DNA of 64,000 nt from Ulvibacter algarum (GCA_947488905.1 CANLBJ010000001.1:558001-622000); one strand, 5' to 3'; shown: positions 11,414 through 21,819, counted from the stretch's first letter. The notes: generated from the sequence alone by a model not told the origin. Program-made: numbers and translations.

Positions 11414-11743
11414 CTATTTCATCTCTCTAATGCTTATTGGACTAGCTTTATCACATTTATTCATTCTTCTTAATGCCCCATAAGTAAACCATACCGTCTT
11501 CCCATCTACCATAAATTCTTGTTTTAAATCTGTAGATTCAAAAAAACGTCCATCCTCTAATTTGATGGTATATTCACAATCACCTTCTACTTTAGAATGA
11601 ACAATTGTTCCTTTGGTAAAACCTTGATCAAGCATTTCTTTTTCGTGAGTCATGTCTACCGCCATATCAGAAGTTTTAGTTTCTTTTGTGCTATTGCAAG
11701 CCATAATTAAAATTAAGCTGCTAAGGAGTGTAAATTTTTTCAT
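11414..11743 (-). CDS. Small lipoprotein, function unknown
   Basis: Protein of 109 residues with a lipoprotein signal (MKKFTLLSSLILIMACNS, Cys at about residue 16). The mature part is short and carries a conserved-looking stretch KVEGDCEYTIKLEDGRFFE and a basic C terminus containing a second cysteine (RRMNKCDKASPISI), so a disulphide is possible. It is alone in its orientation between two terminator-bounded genes. I do not recognise the family beyond small Bacteroidota lipoproteins. Confidence 0.75.
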   Translation of the reverse strand: MKKFTLLSSLILIMACNSTKETKTSDMAVDMTHEKEMLDQGFTKGTIVHSKVEGDCEYTIKLEDGRFFESTDLKQEFMVDGKTVWFTYGALRRMNKCDKASPISIREMK

Positions 11744-11931
11744 TGTTATAGTTTTGTTGTAAAGTTACAAATAATATACCAACCTTGTAAAGCGAGGTGT
11801 TTTTTGCTTTTCGGTGTTTTTAAATTTAAATTTTTCTCTAATCTCTTCTCATTTTCTCATAAAATTATCATCTATGGCTTGTTTAGGCTAATAGAACCAG
11901 GCTTTTTTAAAGGTGTTATACTAATTGATTG

Positions 11932-11939
11932 TATCTTTA
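11932..11939 (+). promoter_or_regulatory. Possible -7 element (TATCTTTA)
   Basis: One mismatch from TAnnTTTG, 37 bases before the start of the T9SS protein at 11977. The leader would be about 30 bases and A-rich, as is usual for translation starts in this group. Confidence 0.4.
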
Positions 11940-11976
11940 TTTTTTAAATTGAGTAAATTATAAAAGTAAAAAAATC

Positions 11977-14142
11977 ATGAAAGTAAAAAATTATATTTTA
12001 GCGATTGCAGCGATATTTACAGCTTCAATTTCTTCAGCACAAGAAGCTTGGGGGCCAACAGATGTAGGTTCTACATTGCCTGTTATAAGAGTTTCTTCAC
12101 TAGCATCAAGAGCTTCATTAATGCCTGACGAAAATAAAGGAGGAGAGGCTAAAGATAGAAGGTCTATAAATCCTGTAATCGTTATAGGGAAAGACAAACA
12201 AAAAGAGGATGACTATTTTGTAAGAAATCGTAATGTTCAAGAACAAAGTGTAAAAGGTAAAGCTCCTTCTATAGTTTTTGATGCATATACATCAAACAGT
12301 CAACCTACAGATCCAGCCATTGCAGTAGGGCCAAATCACGTGGTTGCTGTATGGAACACTGCATTCAGAGTTTTTAACAAGGACGGAAGCCCAGCAACGG
12401 GTCAATTATCTGTTACAAATATTTTTTCTGGTGGGGGTTGTTGTGATTTAACAATCTCTTATGACCAGCAAGCAGATAGATGGGTAGCATCTTATTTATT
12501 CTCTTCTAATGGTAGAGTTGAGGTAGCTGTGTCTACAGGGCCAGATCCAGTAAATGATGATTGGAATGTGTATACGGTTCCTAATGTTCAGGATTACAAT
12601 AAACTTAGTGTAGGGCCTAATGGATATTATATTTCGGCAAATACATCACCACAAAGAGTTTGGGTGTTAAATCGTAATGAAATGGTTTTAGGAGACAACA
12701 CTGCTGGTTTTCAGGTTTTTAATATTCCTGGTTTTCAGAGTGGTCCATCATTTAACGCTCCACAAGTCGCTAACGTAAGTGATAGTAATATGCCAGATTC
12801 TCCAGCAACTTTAGTACATATGGCAGATGATGCATGGGCAGGAGTAAGTACAGATCACTTAAATGTTTGGTCTGTAGAAGTAGATTTTGAAAACTCTGCA
12901 AACTCATCTATCTCTACAAGGTTAGAGCTTGACATGACTCCGTTTATTGCTACTTTTGATGGTGGAGGTTTTTCAAACCTTTCACAGCCAGGTGGTTCTA
13001 CAATTGATGCGCTTCAAAATACAATTATGAATCAAGCTCAAGTAAGAAAATTTGATGATCATAACTCTTTAGTATTAAACTTTGTTGTTGATACAGATGC
13101 ATCTAATGGAAAATTAGCTGGTATTCGTTGGGTAGAACTTAGACAAGATGATGAGTTAGATCCTTGGTCAATTTATCAGGAGGGAACTTATACTTCTCCA
13201 GATGGTAAGCACGCTTGGGCAGGAAGTATGATTATGGATAAAGACGGTAACATTGCATTAGGGTATACAGCGATGTCTGGACCTACTTCTACTTCTACTG
13301 TTAGAGTAAGTTCATTTTATACAGGTCGTATGGCAGCAGACCCAATAGGTACTATGACAATTGCTGAAGAAGTAATCCTTGGAGGTAATTCTAATATTCC
13401 AGGTACTAGATATGGTGATTATGCAAAAATAGATATTGACCCTAATAATGATCTTGATTTTTGGTTCATCACAGAAATGATGAATTCTGGAAGAAAAGGG
13501 GTTGTAGGTAAATTTACTTTTACAGATGAGGCATCTAGAACCATTAATGATATAGGGGTAATAGATATTACTTCTCCATTAGAAGATGACGCTCTTACTA
13601 GTACTGATGACATTACTGTATTAATTCACAATTTTGGTACAGAAGCTGTTACAGACCCTGAGGTGCAGTATATAGTAGACGGCGGAAGCCCAGTTGTAGA
13701 AAACTATGATGGAACAATACAGCCAGAAGAAACTGTATCTTTTACGTTCTCTACTCAAGCAAATATGTCTAACCCTACAGAGTTTCTTTTACAAGCACAA
13801 TCTAATTTTGCTACAGATGAGGTGCTTACTAACAATGATACTCAAAGAAGATATCCTGCTTTATTAGGAATAGATTCTCCAATTGAAAGTTCAGAAATTA
13901 TTGTTACAACTTTACCAAATAAAATATTTGAGATTAGCTTAAATACATCTTATGATGAGTTGTTAAACCTTATTGTATTTAATGCATTGGGTCAACAAGT
14001 TGCATATAATAATATTGAGAAGAAAGGCAATACTTATACATATACACTAGATATGTCTTATGCAGCAGCTGGGGTTTATTTAATAAATATGGGAGATCAA
14101 AAATCTAATATATACCAAACGGCAAAGATTATTGTAAAATAA
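11977..14142 (+). CDS. T9SS-secreted beta-propeller-like protein, first of a tandem pair
   Basis: Secreted protein of 721 residues: signal peptide (ending SISSAQ), a short basic propeptide-like region, a large beta-rich domain to about residue 515 with TDPAIAVGPNHVVAVWNTAF, a CARDB-like adhesion module (about 520-630), and a C-terminal T9SS type A sorting domain ending KIIVK. A vicinal cysteine pair lies at residues 155-156 in GGGCCDLTISYD. It closely resembles the gene at 14478 in domain order, the VWNTAF segment and the CCDLT segment, so the two are a tandem duplication. There are no catalytic motifs that I recognise; a surface-binding or adhesion role is possible. Confidence 0.85.
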   Translation: MKVKNYILAIAAIFTASISSAQEAWGPTDVGSTLPVIRVSSLASRASLMPDENKGGEAKDRRSINPVIVIGKDKQKEDDYFVRNRNVQEQSVKGKAPSIVFDAYTSNSQPTDPAIAVGPNHVVAVWNTAFRVFNKDGSPATGQLSVTNIFSGGGCCDLTISYDQQADRWVASYLFSSNGRVEVAVSTGPDPVNDDWNVYTVPNVQDYNKLSVGPNGYYISANTSPQRVWVLNRNEMVLGDNTAGFQVFNIPGFQSGPSFNAPQVANVSDSNMPDSPATLVHMADDAWAGVSTDHLNVWSVEVDFENSANSSISTRLELDMTPFIATFDGGGFSNLSQPGGSTIDALQNTIMNQAQVRKFDDHNSLVLNFVVDTDASNGKLAGIRWVELRQDDELDPWSIYQEGTYTSPDGKHAWAGSMIMDKDGNIALGYTAMSGPTSTSTVRVSSFYTGRMAADPIGTMTIAEEVILGGNSNIPGTRYGDYAKIDIDPNNDLDFWFITEMMNSGRKGVVGKFTFTDEASRTINDIGVIDITSPLEDDALTSTDDITVLIHNFGTEAVTDPEVQYIVDGGSPVVENYDGTIQPEETVSFTFSTQANMSNPTEFLLQAQSNFATDEVLTNNDTQRRYPALLGIDSPIESSEIIVTTLPNKIFEISLNTSYDELLNLIVFNALGQQVAYNNIEKKGNTYTYTLDMSYAAAGVYLINMGDQKSNIYQTAKIIVK

Positions 14143-14181
14143 TCAGATAGTTTTTTAGCCGTCAATAAATTATATGTTTTA

Positions 14182-14216
14182 AAGCTGAGCAATTATTTAA
14201 TTGCTCAGCTTTTTTA
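14182..14216 (+). terminator. Terminator between the T9SS paralogues
   Basis: AAGCTGAGCAATTA (14182-14195) pairs with TAATTGCTCAGCTT (14198-14211), followed by T. The rest of the 335-base spacer (14217-14477) is AT-rich with no gene; a promoter for the next gene must lie there but no clear TAnnTTTG box is seen. Confidence 0.88.
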
Positions 14217-14477
14217 TGTTACCAAATTTAAGATTACTATTAAGAAAAAGAGTGTGTTGTATTTCTTTCTGAAATACCCGTGTTTTTAATACCTGTCTTA
14301 TTTAAGTATGAATTTTCCTGTTAATTACATTCAATTTAATGATAATAAGAGGTTTTTCTAATTATCGTTGCTTAAATCATCATTTTAGGTCTTATTTTTT
14401 ATCAAATATTGAAAATTGGTTGTATTTTTAAATGCTATAAATTTAATCCCAAAACCCGAAACTTTAAATAAATTATT

Positions 14478-17432
14478 ATGAAATCAAAATTTACATTATT
14501 CTTGTTTGCTTTTGCAGCCATTTTTACTGCTCAAGCTCAAGAAACCGAACAAGGGGCAAACTTTGTTGGTGAGGCTACACTAGTTAGTGTTACACCATCA
14601 ATCCAGTCCCGTATGAACGAATTAACTCCTGGTACTGCAAAGGGAGAGGCTAAAGATGGACGTCATAGTCTTAAACAACCTAAAAGAGAAGTTGTTCCAG
14701 GAAAAGGAACACAAGCAGATTATTTATCTCAGAACCAAGACTTACTTGCCGGTAAAATAAAAGGTAGAGCTGCAACAGCTGTATGGGATGCTGGTTATAC
14801 AGGTTCAAACCCAACAGATCCTGCTCTAGCAGTAGGGCCAGACCACGTATTTGTTGTTTGGAACACTGCATTTGCTATTTTTGATAAAGATGGTAATGAG
14901 CTTTTAGGAGACACAAACCCTTTCCCAGCAATTTTTCCAGCAAACGGATGTTGTGATTTAACCGTGTCTTATGACAACATTGCCGATAGATGGGTAATCT
15001 CATTTTTAGGAGCAGGTGCTCAAATGGCAATCTCGCAAACGGGAGACCCATTAACAACAGATTGGAATATTTATAACATTCCTACTGTAAATGACTACAA
15101 CAAAGTTTCTATTGGAGAGGCAGCTAGTTATTTCTTGACAGATCAGTCAGGTGGTAACAGATTATATGCGATGGACAGAAATGCTATGTTAGCAGGAGCA
15201 GCAACAGCTTCTATTCAAGGTTTTACACTTCCAGGTTTCTCAAACTTTGGTTTTGCTAGTCCACAAGCTTTAAATATTACAGATGGTAATATGCCAGCAG
15301 ATGGTAATGCTACTATTGTATTTTTTCAAGATGATGCTTATGCGGGTGTAACAACAGATCATATTAAATTTTGGAATGCAGATATTGATTATGTATCACC
15401 AGGTAATTCAGTTATCTCTGCTCCACAAGAAATTCCGGTGACACCATTTACATCTATTTTTGATGGTGGTTCATTTGAAAACTTAACACAGCCTAATGCA
15501 GGTGGTGGTACATTAGATGCTTTACAAGGTATTGTAATGAATCAAGCACAATTAAGAAAATTTCCAACTTATAACGCTGCTGTATTCAATCACGTGATTG
15601 ATACAGATCCTACAGATGGTAAAAGAGCTGCTGTAAGATGGTATGAGTTTCGTCAAGCTAATGATTCTGCACCTTGGACATTATACCAAGAAGGCACTTA
15701 TGAAGCTCCAGATAACAAGCACGCTTGGAATGCATCTTTAATGATGGATAACCAAGGTAATATAGGTATGGGGTATACAGCAATGAGTATTGCTGGTACA
15801 GGAACTACTAATGTAGGTTCTTATTATACAGGAAGATTTTCTGCAGATCCTTTAAATACTATGACAGTATCAGAAGAGCCTATCGTTTTAGGTGATGGTG
15901 TTATTGTTGGTTCTAGATATGGAGATTACAGTAAAATTGATATTGATCCTACTGACGATCAAACTTTTTACTTTGCTAATGAAGTACATACAGTAGGTAC
16001 TCCTAACAATCAAAGAGCAGCTAACGTAGGTAGATTTAAAATTGCACCAGATGCAGACGTTGATGCCGGTGTAATTGCAATTGTGTCACCAGCTGATGGT
16101 GATTTGACAACCACAGAAACAGTGACTGTGATGATAAGAAATTTTGGCCTTTTACCACAATCAAATATTCCTGTTAGCTTCTCAATAGATGGAGGTGCAG
16201 CTATTTCAGAAGTTTTTACTGGTACTATTCCCCCAGTAAGTAATGTGTCTTATACATTTACTGGCACGGCAGATTTAAGTGCAGATGGGACAACATATAA
16301 TCTGTGCGCGAGCACAGCACTAGTGGGTGACGAAAATGCGGCAAATGATGAGTTTTGTATGGACATCACATCATTAAATGATATTGATACTGGAGTAATT
16401 GCTATTAATGCCCCTGCTACAGGTAGTGGTCTAGGAGCAACAGAGGCTGTAACTGTAACAATACAAAACTTTGGAGCAGCAACGCAAACATCTATACCTG
16501 TATTTTATACATTAGATGGAGGTGCTGCAGTTCAAGAAACTTACAACGGATCTATTGCGCAAGGAGAAACGGATACATACACCTTTACTGCAACTGCAGA
16601 TGTGTCTGAGATAGGAGATTATGACTTTGTAGCTGGAACTGAATTAGCTGGCGATGCAGACACTTCTAATGATGACTTTATGACTACAGTAACTAATTTT
16701 ATTTGTCAGCCAGAAGGTAATTGTGACGGTTTTGGCGATGGTGTTACTCTATTAGCTTTTGCAGACCAAGATTTAGTCGTTAATTGTAATGCTTCTGGTT
16801 ATTCTGATGATACAGATATTATATTTAATTTTGTTATAGACGTGGAAGATGACTTTGTTTATGACGGTGTTTTACAGATGGGTTGGGTAGATAGTATCTA
16901 TGCTATCTGGATTGACTTTAATGACAATAACGTATTTGAACCTTCAGAATTGATATCTTCAGAACAAGTTGCTACGGGAGACACAGACTTCAATTTTTCT
17001 GTAGATTTTTCTACAATCGCCGGAGTTAATGGAGGTATGCATAGAATGCGTGTTCGTGGTGAGGATGAAAGTGCAGGCGGTGATGTTCTTGACCCTTGTG
17101 ATGATTTAGTGTATGGTAGAACAAATGACTACACTGCAAACTTTTCTGGCCTTTTATCAACGGGAGGATCAGAATTTTCTGAAGCGGAATTTATCATTAG
17201 CACTAAACCAAATAACCAATTTGAGCTAATCTTTAATTCTACTGAAGTAACAAATGATTTACCAGTGACAGTTACAAACGCATTAGGTCAACAATTAGCA
17301 TATTATGTTTTAGAAAATGTTGGAAGCGGTTACACAAAAATGATTGATATGTCTTATGCTTCTACAGGAATATATTTCGTAAGAATAGGGACTGATAATT
17401 TGAATAAAGTACAACGTATTATTGTAAAATAA
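14478..17432 (+). CDS. T9SS-secreted beta-propeller-like protein with CARDB and GEVED modules, second of a tandem pair
   Basis: Secreted protein of 984 residues. Order: signal peptide (MKSKFTLFLFAFAAIFTAQA), a KGEAKDGRH propeptide-like region also present in the upstream copy, a beta-rich domain to about 530, two CARDB-like repeats (about 530-635 and 637-735, each with DGGAA and GDxDTSNDDF-like endings), a GEVED domain (about 745-890; WIDFNDNNVFEPSEL, HRMRVRGED, YGRTNDYTANF), then a T9SS sorting domain ending RIIVK. The vicinal cysteines are at 158-159 (NGCCDLTVSYD). Compared with its neighbour it has gained one CARDB repeat and the GEVED module. It is predicted to be cell-surface or secreted, with a binding role. 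Confidence 0.87.
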   Translation: MKSKFTLFLFAFAAIFTAQAQETEQGANFVGEATLVSVTPSIQSRMNELTPGTAKGEAKDGRHSLKQPKREVVPGKGTQADYLSQNQDLLAGKIKGRAATAVWDAGYTGSNPTDPALAVGPDHVFVVWNTAFAIFDKDGNELLGDTNPFPAIFPANGCCDLTVSYDNIADRWVISFLGAGAQMAISQTGDPLTTDWNIYNIPTVNDYNKVSIGEAASYFLTDQSGGNRLYAMDRNAMLAGAATASIQGFTLPGFSNFGFASPQALNITDGNMPADGNATIVFFQDDAYAGVTTDHIKFWNADIDYVSPGNSVISAPQEIPVTPFTSIFDGGSFENLTQPNAGGGTLDALQGIVMNQAQLRKFPTYNAAVFNHVIDTDPTDGKRAAVRWYEFRQANDSAPWTLYQEGTYEAPDNKHAWNASLMMDNQGNIGMGYTAMSIAGTGTTNVGSYYTGRFSADPLNTMTVSEEPIVLGDGVIVGSRYGDYSKIDIDPTDDQTFYFANEVHTVGTPNNQRAANVGRFKIAPDADVDAGVIAIVSPADGDLTTTETVTVMIRNFGLLPQSNIPVSFSIDGGAAISEVFTGTIPPVSNVSYTFTGTADLSADGTTYNLCASTALVGDENAANDEFCMDITSLNDIDTGVIAINAPATGSGLGATEAVTVTIQNFGAATQTSIPVFYTLDGGAAVQETYNGSIAQGETDTYTFTATADVSEIGDYDFVAGTELAGDADTSNDDFMTTVTNFICQPEGNCDGFGDGVTLLAFADQDLVVNCNASGYSDDTDIIFNFVIDVEDDFVYDGVLQMGWVDSIYAIWIDFNDNNVFEPSELISSEQVATGDTDFNFSVDFSTIAGVNGGMHRMRVRGEDESAGGDVLDPCDDLVYGRTNDYTANFSGLLSTGGSEFSEAEFIISTKPNNQFELIFNSTEVTNDLPVTVTNALGQQLAYYVLENVGSGYTKMIDMSYASTGIYFVRIGTDNLNKVQRIIVK

Positions 17433-17457
17433 TTAGTTGAACTTTTATATCATTAAG

Positions 17458-17484
17458 AAAGGGAGCAATTTGCTCCCTTTTTTT
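17458..17484. terminator. Bidirectional terminator
   Basis: AAAGGGAGC (17458-17466) pairs with GCTCCCTTT (17472-17480), with a T run after it. It separates convergent genes. Confidence 0.85.
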
Positions 17485-17501
17485 ATGCCTAAAAGTTTCT
17501 G

Positions 17502-20500
17502 TTAAAAATATGCTCTCAACTGCACAGTCCCTGTATGAATACTCTTTGCAGTTTCTGTATCTCGACCTAAATAACTTAAATTAAGATCTAAGTACTTCGT
17601 TATTTTCTTCTGAAATAATAACTGCCAAGTAAAGTTAGTTCCCGGTTGTAGCCCTTCTAAAATTTGATACGCCACTGGTGAGAAAGTGCTACCTTCATAA
17701 TCGTTTTTAATATAAGACACTTCACCATTCACAGAAAACTTATCTGAGTTAGTGTGAAAGAAACCTGCCGTAATCTTACTTTGCTGCAAGCGCTCAAAAT
17801 CTCCTAGCTCATTCTCTTTTACACCCAGCGCATAGGTAAGATCAAAACGTGTTTGCTGGCTTGCCAAATAAGAAATTTTTGGTGCTAGTTCTTGTAATGA
17901 TAGTGTATAATTTCTATTGCTGAAATTTTCTGATTTACTCCCATTGGTGCCCGTCGAGGCTTTCAAGTTAAAAACCCATTGCTCTTGTACTTTATGTGTA
18001 AACTGAAGCAAATGGTTTTGCAATGAGTTTTCTTGTAAGCCTAAAGAGATTAAATTGTTACTGTCGGTATCTACATAGGTATAACTTGTTGTGTAGCGTT
18101 GTTTTCCTCTATTAAAAAATAACACATTTCTAAAGTTGAGGTTGAGCCCTAATTGATCATCACCACCATCTGTAAAAGGATTTACTACAAAGGCGTCACC
18201 GCTTCGTTTTACCTTTCTGTCAATAGAGTAGGTGGTCTGGTTGTAAAACTTGCCTAGCAGCTTTCTATAGTCTTCTGCGCCTACCCATTGTTGAGGGTTT
18301 AATGTTAGCGTTTGGCTATACACATTTTGTCTAATTTTTTGAAACGTCTGGTTAGGCAATAAAATACGCACATAGTTTGCCTCGTCTTGAAATTGAGATA
18401 TCTCAAATTCTTCTAACTCTTGTATCCCGTTATCATTATAATCGTTCCAGGTATAAAAACCCTGCCCTGGATCTACTTCAAGATACGTGAAGTCTTGTTG
18501 AGCAATCACACCGCTATTAGACTCTAGTGTGGTGTTAAACCTTATGCCATTTTTAAACAAAGACTGTGCATAACGAATTCTTGTGTTTAAAGAATTTTCA
18601 TCTTCTTTAAATTCTTGTTTTATGTCTCTGTATTGCCCTTGTAAAGATAGTTGTGCTGTTTTAGTCTTAATTAAAGTAGCACGAAGCCCGTATGTGTTTG
18701 TATTATTTACACGTTGCAAAAGATTATTCTGTAAGCTATCTGTAATGCGATATCTGTAATACCCCTCCACAAATACCTTTGTGCTGTCACCTACACCTGC
18801 AAAGGCCCCATAATCATTGTATCGCTGGCTAGTGTTTGTAAGTGAATCTCTTAAGTGAGAAGTCCCGTTATAAGAAGCTACATTATCTTCTATGTCTAAC
18901 GTAGCACCCACCCAAGACTTTTTAAAAGAATAAGAGGTTCTATTTTTTATTCTGAAAAATTCTGAATCGAGACTATCACCACTACTTTTTAAATAACTAG
19001 TGTTTAATCTAGAGCGCAAGTTTCCTTTCTTAAAATTTCCGAAGAGTAAATGACGTGTCCCACTAAAACTATCTGAAAATCCTAAGTGCTGTAACTCATA
19101 GCGAGCCACACCCATTTTAGAATCTGTTACTTCTATACCAGTTGTTGCGTAAAGTTGATTGCCTTGAGTTACTGATAGAAGGTTCCAGTCGCGGTTAAAC
19201 TCAATATTATAGAGTCGCTCTACGTTTCTAAAATTTTTATCTATATAATCTATGTTTCCAAACGCTTTAAGTTTTAGAGTGTCTTTGGTTTGAAGCAATT
19301 GTTGCTCTATTTTAAGGTGTGTTGCGATTCCTGTATTATCACTGTCATCTAGACTAGAAAATAGGTTGAGGTCTTTTTTACTACCTGCAAGTTCAAATTC
19401 TACATTAGTTTTATCTGTTGGGGTATAACTACCATTAACACCTGCTAGTTGCAGGTTAACAGGTGCATTGAGTTGTACAATAGGTTCATATTCTCCTTGC
19501 GGTATACCATTAATAGGTGTTATATACTCAAAAATACGAGCAATAGCGTTTGCAGTACTCAAGTTGTAATTTCCGTTACCAAGCCCCACATTTGTAAACC
19601 TAACATTAAAAAGATTTTCTTGCTCTGTGGGTGTATAAATAAAGATTTCTACACCATTTTGAGTTTCTTTTCTGTAAAGTATTTTGTTTTCAGAAAAGTC
19701 ATCTGCTACAGCAGAGGGTGCTGTCATTGCGTTTATGTCATCTCCTGCTTGTTGTAAGATTGTTACTTGCTCTTCAGAGAGATTTTGTTGTAGCGGCTGG
19801 TTTTTAGAGTCGTTTTCAGAATAGACATAAGCCCCAATACTCAGTTTGTCATTTTTGTACTCTCCACCACCATAAGCTACAAAACGTGTGTAATTGCGAT
19901 CTGTATATTGGTATTCTACTGTGATACGCATAGTAGCATCAATAGGATAAGTAGGGTTAAATTTAATCTCACCAGCGTTGTAGTCAATCAAATAATCTTT
20001 GTTTTCGCCTCGCTCTAAGGGGATCCCGTTGACAAACACACGCTCGCTACCAGAAACTATAAGTACAAAGAGTTCTCCGTTGGGTCCCACAAGTTTATAA
20101 GGGCCTTGGTTTCCTTCTTGCGTTAAGATTGAGCTTCTTGTAAAAATACCGCGTACAATGGCTCCCGCCGCAAAAGCATTTGTTGAGCTGTCATCTGTAT
20201 GATCTAGAGTACCACTTAAAGAGATTCCTTGTACTTTTTTTGTGAAGGAGGCAAAGTAACTATCTGTGTTTTGAAGGTCAACATCACCGGCCCGTATATT
20301 CCATTTTTCGCTGTATAGTTCTATAAAAATTTGGTCAAACTCATCAAGGTTTTGAGAGTATCCTCCTGCTTGTGAGGGTAGATTTGAGTCTTGAAGAGAG
20401 GCTCTAATAGATACTTTATCATTTAGTTTTCCTGTAATCTGTAGGTCTAATTGTGAGTTTACAACGGCATTCTGGTTATTACCGCCAGTAACACCTCGAG

Positions 20501-20933
20501 ATATGTTACCCGAAGTGGTAAGGCCTTCAAAGGGTGTGAATTCATTTTTAATATTAGATTTACCTAGTGTGACTAGTCTTTCTGTGTTGTCACTATCTTG
20601 CACAATTAGATTTTTGTCAAACTCAAAATATTTTTTTGTTAAGAATTGAGGGTAGCGCAAGTATTCTATAGTGAGCGAATCTTGGGTGTTTGCTATTTCC
20701 GAAGTTAATAATATACCTGTATTAAAATCTATTTTATAGTTAAGGCTATCAAGTTGTTTATTGTTTTGATACACTTTAAAATAAGCTGGGTTAAGTGCAA
20801 TACTATCTACCTTTATGCTATCGCTAACGGCAATCTTTATGCTGCGATAATTGGCACTGTCGTCTTGCGCATAAGCTTCAAAAGAAGTTAATACGGTAAA
20901 GAACACCAATAAGTAAATAATTATAGTACGCAT
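17502..20933 (-). CDS. Very large predicted outer-membrane beta-barrel protein
   Basis: Protein of 1143 residues with a signal peptide (LLVFFTVLTSFEAYAQ). After it comes a small beta domain (about 25-150), then long alternating polar/hydrophobic strands with many Tyr and Asn residues and a terminal aromatic residue (GTVQLRAYF), as expected for an outer-membrane barrel. Segments GNISRGVTGGNNQNAVVNSQ and LQITGKLNDKVSIRASLQDS resemble the start of barrels that follow a plug-like region. It is not SprA, which is twice as long. Function is unknown. An exact extended dispersed motif is embedded at 19030-19044 and a second core copy at 20696. Confidence 0.75.
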   Translation of the reverse strand: MRTIIIYLLVFFTVLTSFEAYAQDDSANYRSIKIAVSDSIKVDSIALNPAYFKVYQNNKQLDSLNYKIDFNTGILLTSEIANTQDSLTIEYLRYPQFLTKKYFEFDKNLIVQDSDNTERLVTLGKSNIKNEFTPFEGLTTSGNISRGVTGGNNQNAVVNSQLDLQITGKLNDKVSIRASLQDSNLPSQAGGYSQNLDEFDQIFIELYSEKWNIRAGDVDLQNTDSYFASFTKKVQGISLSGTLDHTDDSSTNAFAAGAIVRGIFTRSSILTQEGNQGPYKLVGPNGELFVLIVSGSERVFVNGIPLERGENKDYLIDYNAGEIKFNPTYPIDATMRITVEYQYTDRNYTRFVAYGGGEYKNDKLSIGAYVYSENDSKNQPLQQNLSEEQVTILQQAGDDINAMTAPSAVADDFSENKILYRKETQNGVEIFIYTPTEQENLFNVRFTNVGLGNGNYNLSTANAIARIFEYITPINGIPQGEYEPIVQLNAPVNLQLAGVNGSYTPTDKTNVEFELAGSKKDLNLFSSLDDSDNTGIATHLKIEQQLLQTKDTLKLKAFGNIDYIDKNFRNVERLYNIEFNRDWNLLSVTQGNQLYATTGIEVTDSKMGVARYELQHLGFSDSFSGTRHLLFGNFKKGNLRSRLNTSYLKSSGDSLDSEFFRIKNRTSYSFKKSWVGATLDIEDNVASYNGTSHLRDSLTNTSQRYNDYGAFAGVGDSTKVFVEGYYRYRITDSLQNNLLQRVNNTNTYGLRATLIKTKTAQLSLQGQYRDIKQEFKEDENSLNTRIRYAQSLFKNGIRFNTTLESNSGVIAQQDFTYLEVDPGQGFYTWNDYNDNGIQELEEFEISQFQDEANYVRILLPNQTFQKIRQNVYSQTLTLNPQQWVGAEDYRKLLGKFYNQTTYSIDRKVKRSGDAFVVNPFTDGGDDQLGLNLNFRNVLFFNRGKQRYTTSYTYVDTDSNNLISLGLQENSLQNHLLQFTHKVQEQWVFNLKASTGTNGSKSENFSNRNYTLSLQELAPKISYLASQQTRFDLTYALGVKENELGDFERLQQSKITAGFFHTNSDKFSVNGEVSYIKNDYEGSTFSPVAYQILEGLQPGTNFTWQLLFQKKITKYLDLNLSYLGRDTETAKSIHTGTVQLRAYF

Positions 20934-21035
20934 AAGAAATGGCTATGTATACAACTTTTAAGGTAGACTTTTATTTTGTTGATTGTTTATGGAAAACCTT
21001 TCTGTGTAAGCTATGGGTAAAAATACAATGTTATT

Positions 21036-21043
21036 TACTTTAG
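21036..21043 (+). promoter_or_regulatory. Possible -7 element of the exonuclease gene (TACTTTAG)
   Basis: One mismatch from TAnnTTTG; ends six bases before the ATG at 21049, again predicting an almost leaderless transcript and arguing against an upstream in-frame ATG at 21013. Confidence 0.4.
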
Positions 21044-21048
21044 CACCT

Positions 21049-21819
21049 ATGAAAATATTGAGTTATAACGTAAACGGAATTAGAGCGGCTATACGCAAAG
21101 AAATGCTAACCTGGCTTGCCCAAACAAATGCAGATGTTGTTTGTATACAAGAGACAAAAGCAAATCAAGACCAAGTAGATACAGAGGCTATTGTAGCTGC
21201 TGGTTATCCTTATCACTACTGGTTTAGTGCACAAAAAAAAGGATATAGTGGTGTAGCTATCTTTTGTAAAACAGAACCTAAACACATTGAGTATGGTACA
21301 GGCATCGAGTCTATGGATTTTGAGGGTCGAAATATTAGAGTTGATTATGATGATGTAAGTGTGATGAGCCTATATTTACCTAGTGGCACTAATAGTGCGC
21401 GATTGGATCATAAGCTTGAGTATATGGCGCTTTTTCAGAATTATATAAATGATCTTAAAAAAGAGATTCCTAATCTTGTTATTTGTGGCGATTATAATAT
21501 TTGTCACGAGGCAATAGATATTCACAATCCTGTAGCAAATAAAAACTCAAGTGGGTTTTTGCCAGTAGAGCGGGAGTGGATAGGTAACTTTATAGATAGC
21601 GGTTTTATAGACAGTTTTAGGCATCTTAACAAAGAACCTCACAATTATACGTGGTGGAGTTATCGTGCAAATGCACGTGCAAATAATAAAGGATGGCGTA
21701 TAGATTATAATATGGTTGCCCAACCTTTAAAAGAAAACATAAAAAGAGCCGTTATATTACCAGCTGCCGTGCATAGTGATCATTGTCCTCATATGGTAGA
21801 GCTAGATTTTAACGCTTAA
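21049..21819 (+). CDS. xth: Exodeoxyribonuclease III
   Basis: AP endonuclease/3'-5' exonuclease of 256 residues acting in base excision repair. Visible motifs of the EEP fold: SYNVNGIRAAIRK, VVCIQETKAN (metal-binding Glu), CGDYNICHEAIDIHNP (catalytic Asp and Asn) and the terminal SDHCPHMVEL with the catalytic Asp-His. I chose ATG at 21049 because family members begin MKIxSYNVNG and the promoter-like box ends just before it; an upstream ATG would add 12 residues with no counterpart. Monocistronic or followed closely by the OmpA-family gene. Confidence 0.95.
   Translation: MKILSYNVNGIRAAIRKEMLTWLAQTNADVVCIQETKANQDQVDTEAIVAAGYPYHYWFSAQKKGYSGVAIFCKTEPKHIEYGTGIESMDFEGRNIRVDYDDVSVMSLYLPSGTNSARLDHKLEYMALFQNYINDLKKEIPNLVICGDYNICHEAIDIHNPVANKNSSGFLPVEREWIGNFIDSGFIDSFRHLNKEPHNYTWWSYRANARANNKGWRIDYNMVAQPLKENIKRAVILPAAVHSDHCPHMVELDFNA

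Noticed and set aside
17502-20933. Gliding/T9SS protein SprA
   Set aside because: The protein is an outer-membrane barrel but is about half the length of SprA and lacks its characteristic repeats.
21013-21048. Upstream ATG extending the exonuclease III gene by 12 residues
   Set aside because: The -7-like box lies between this ATG and the conserved N terminus, so the extension would not be transcribed.
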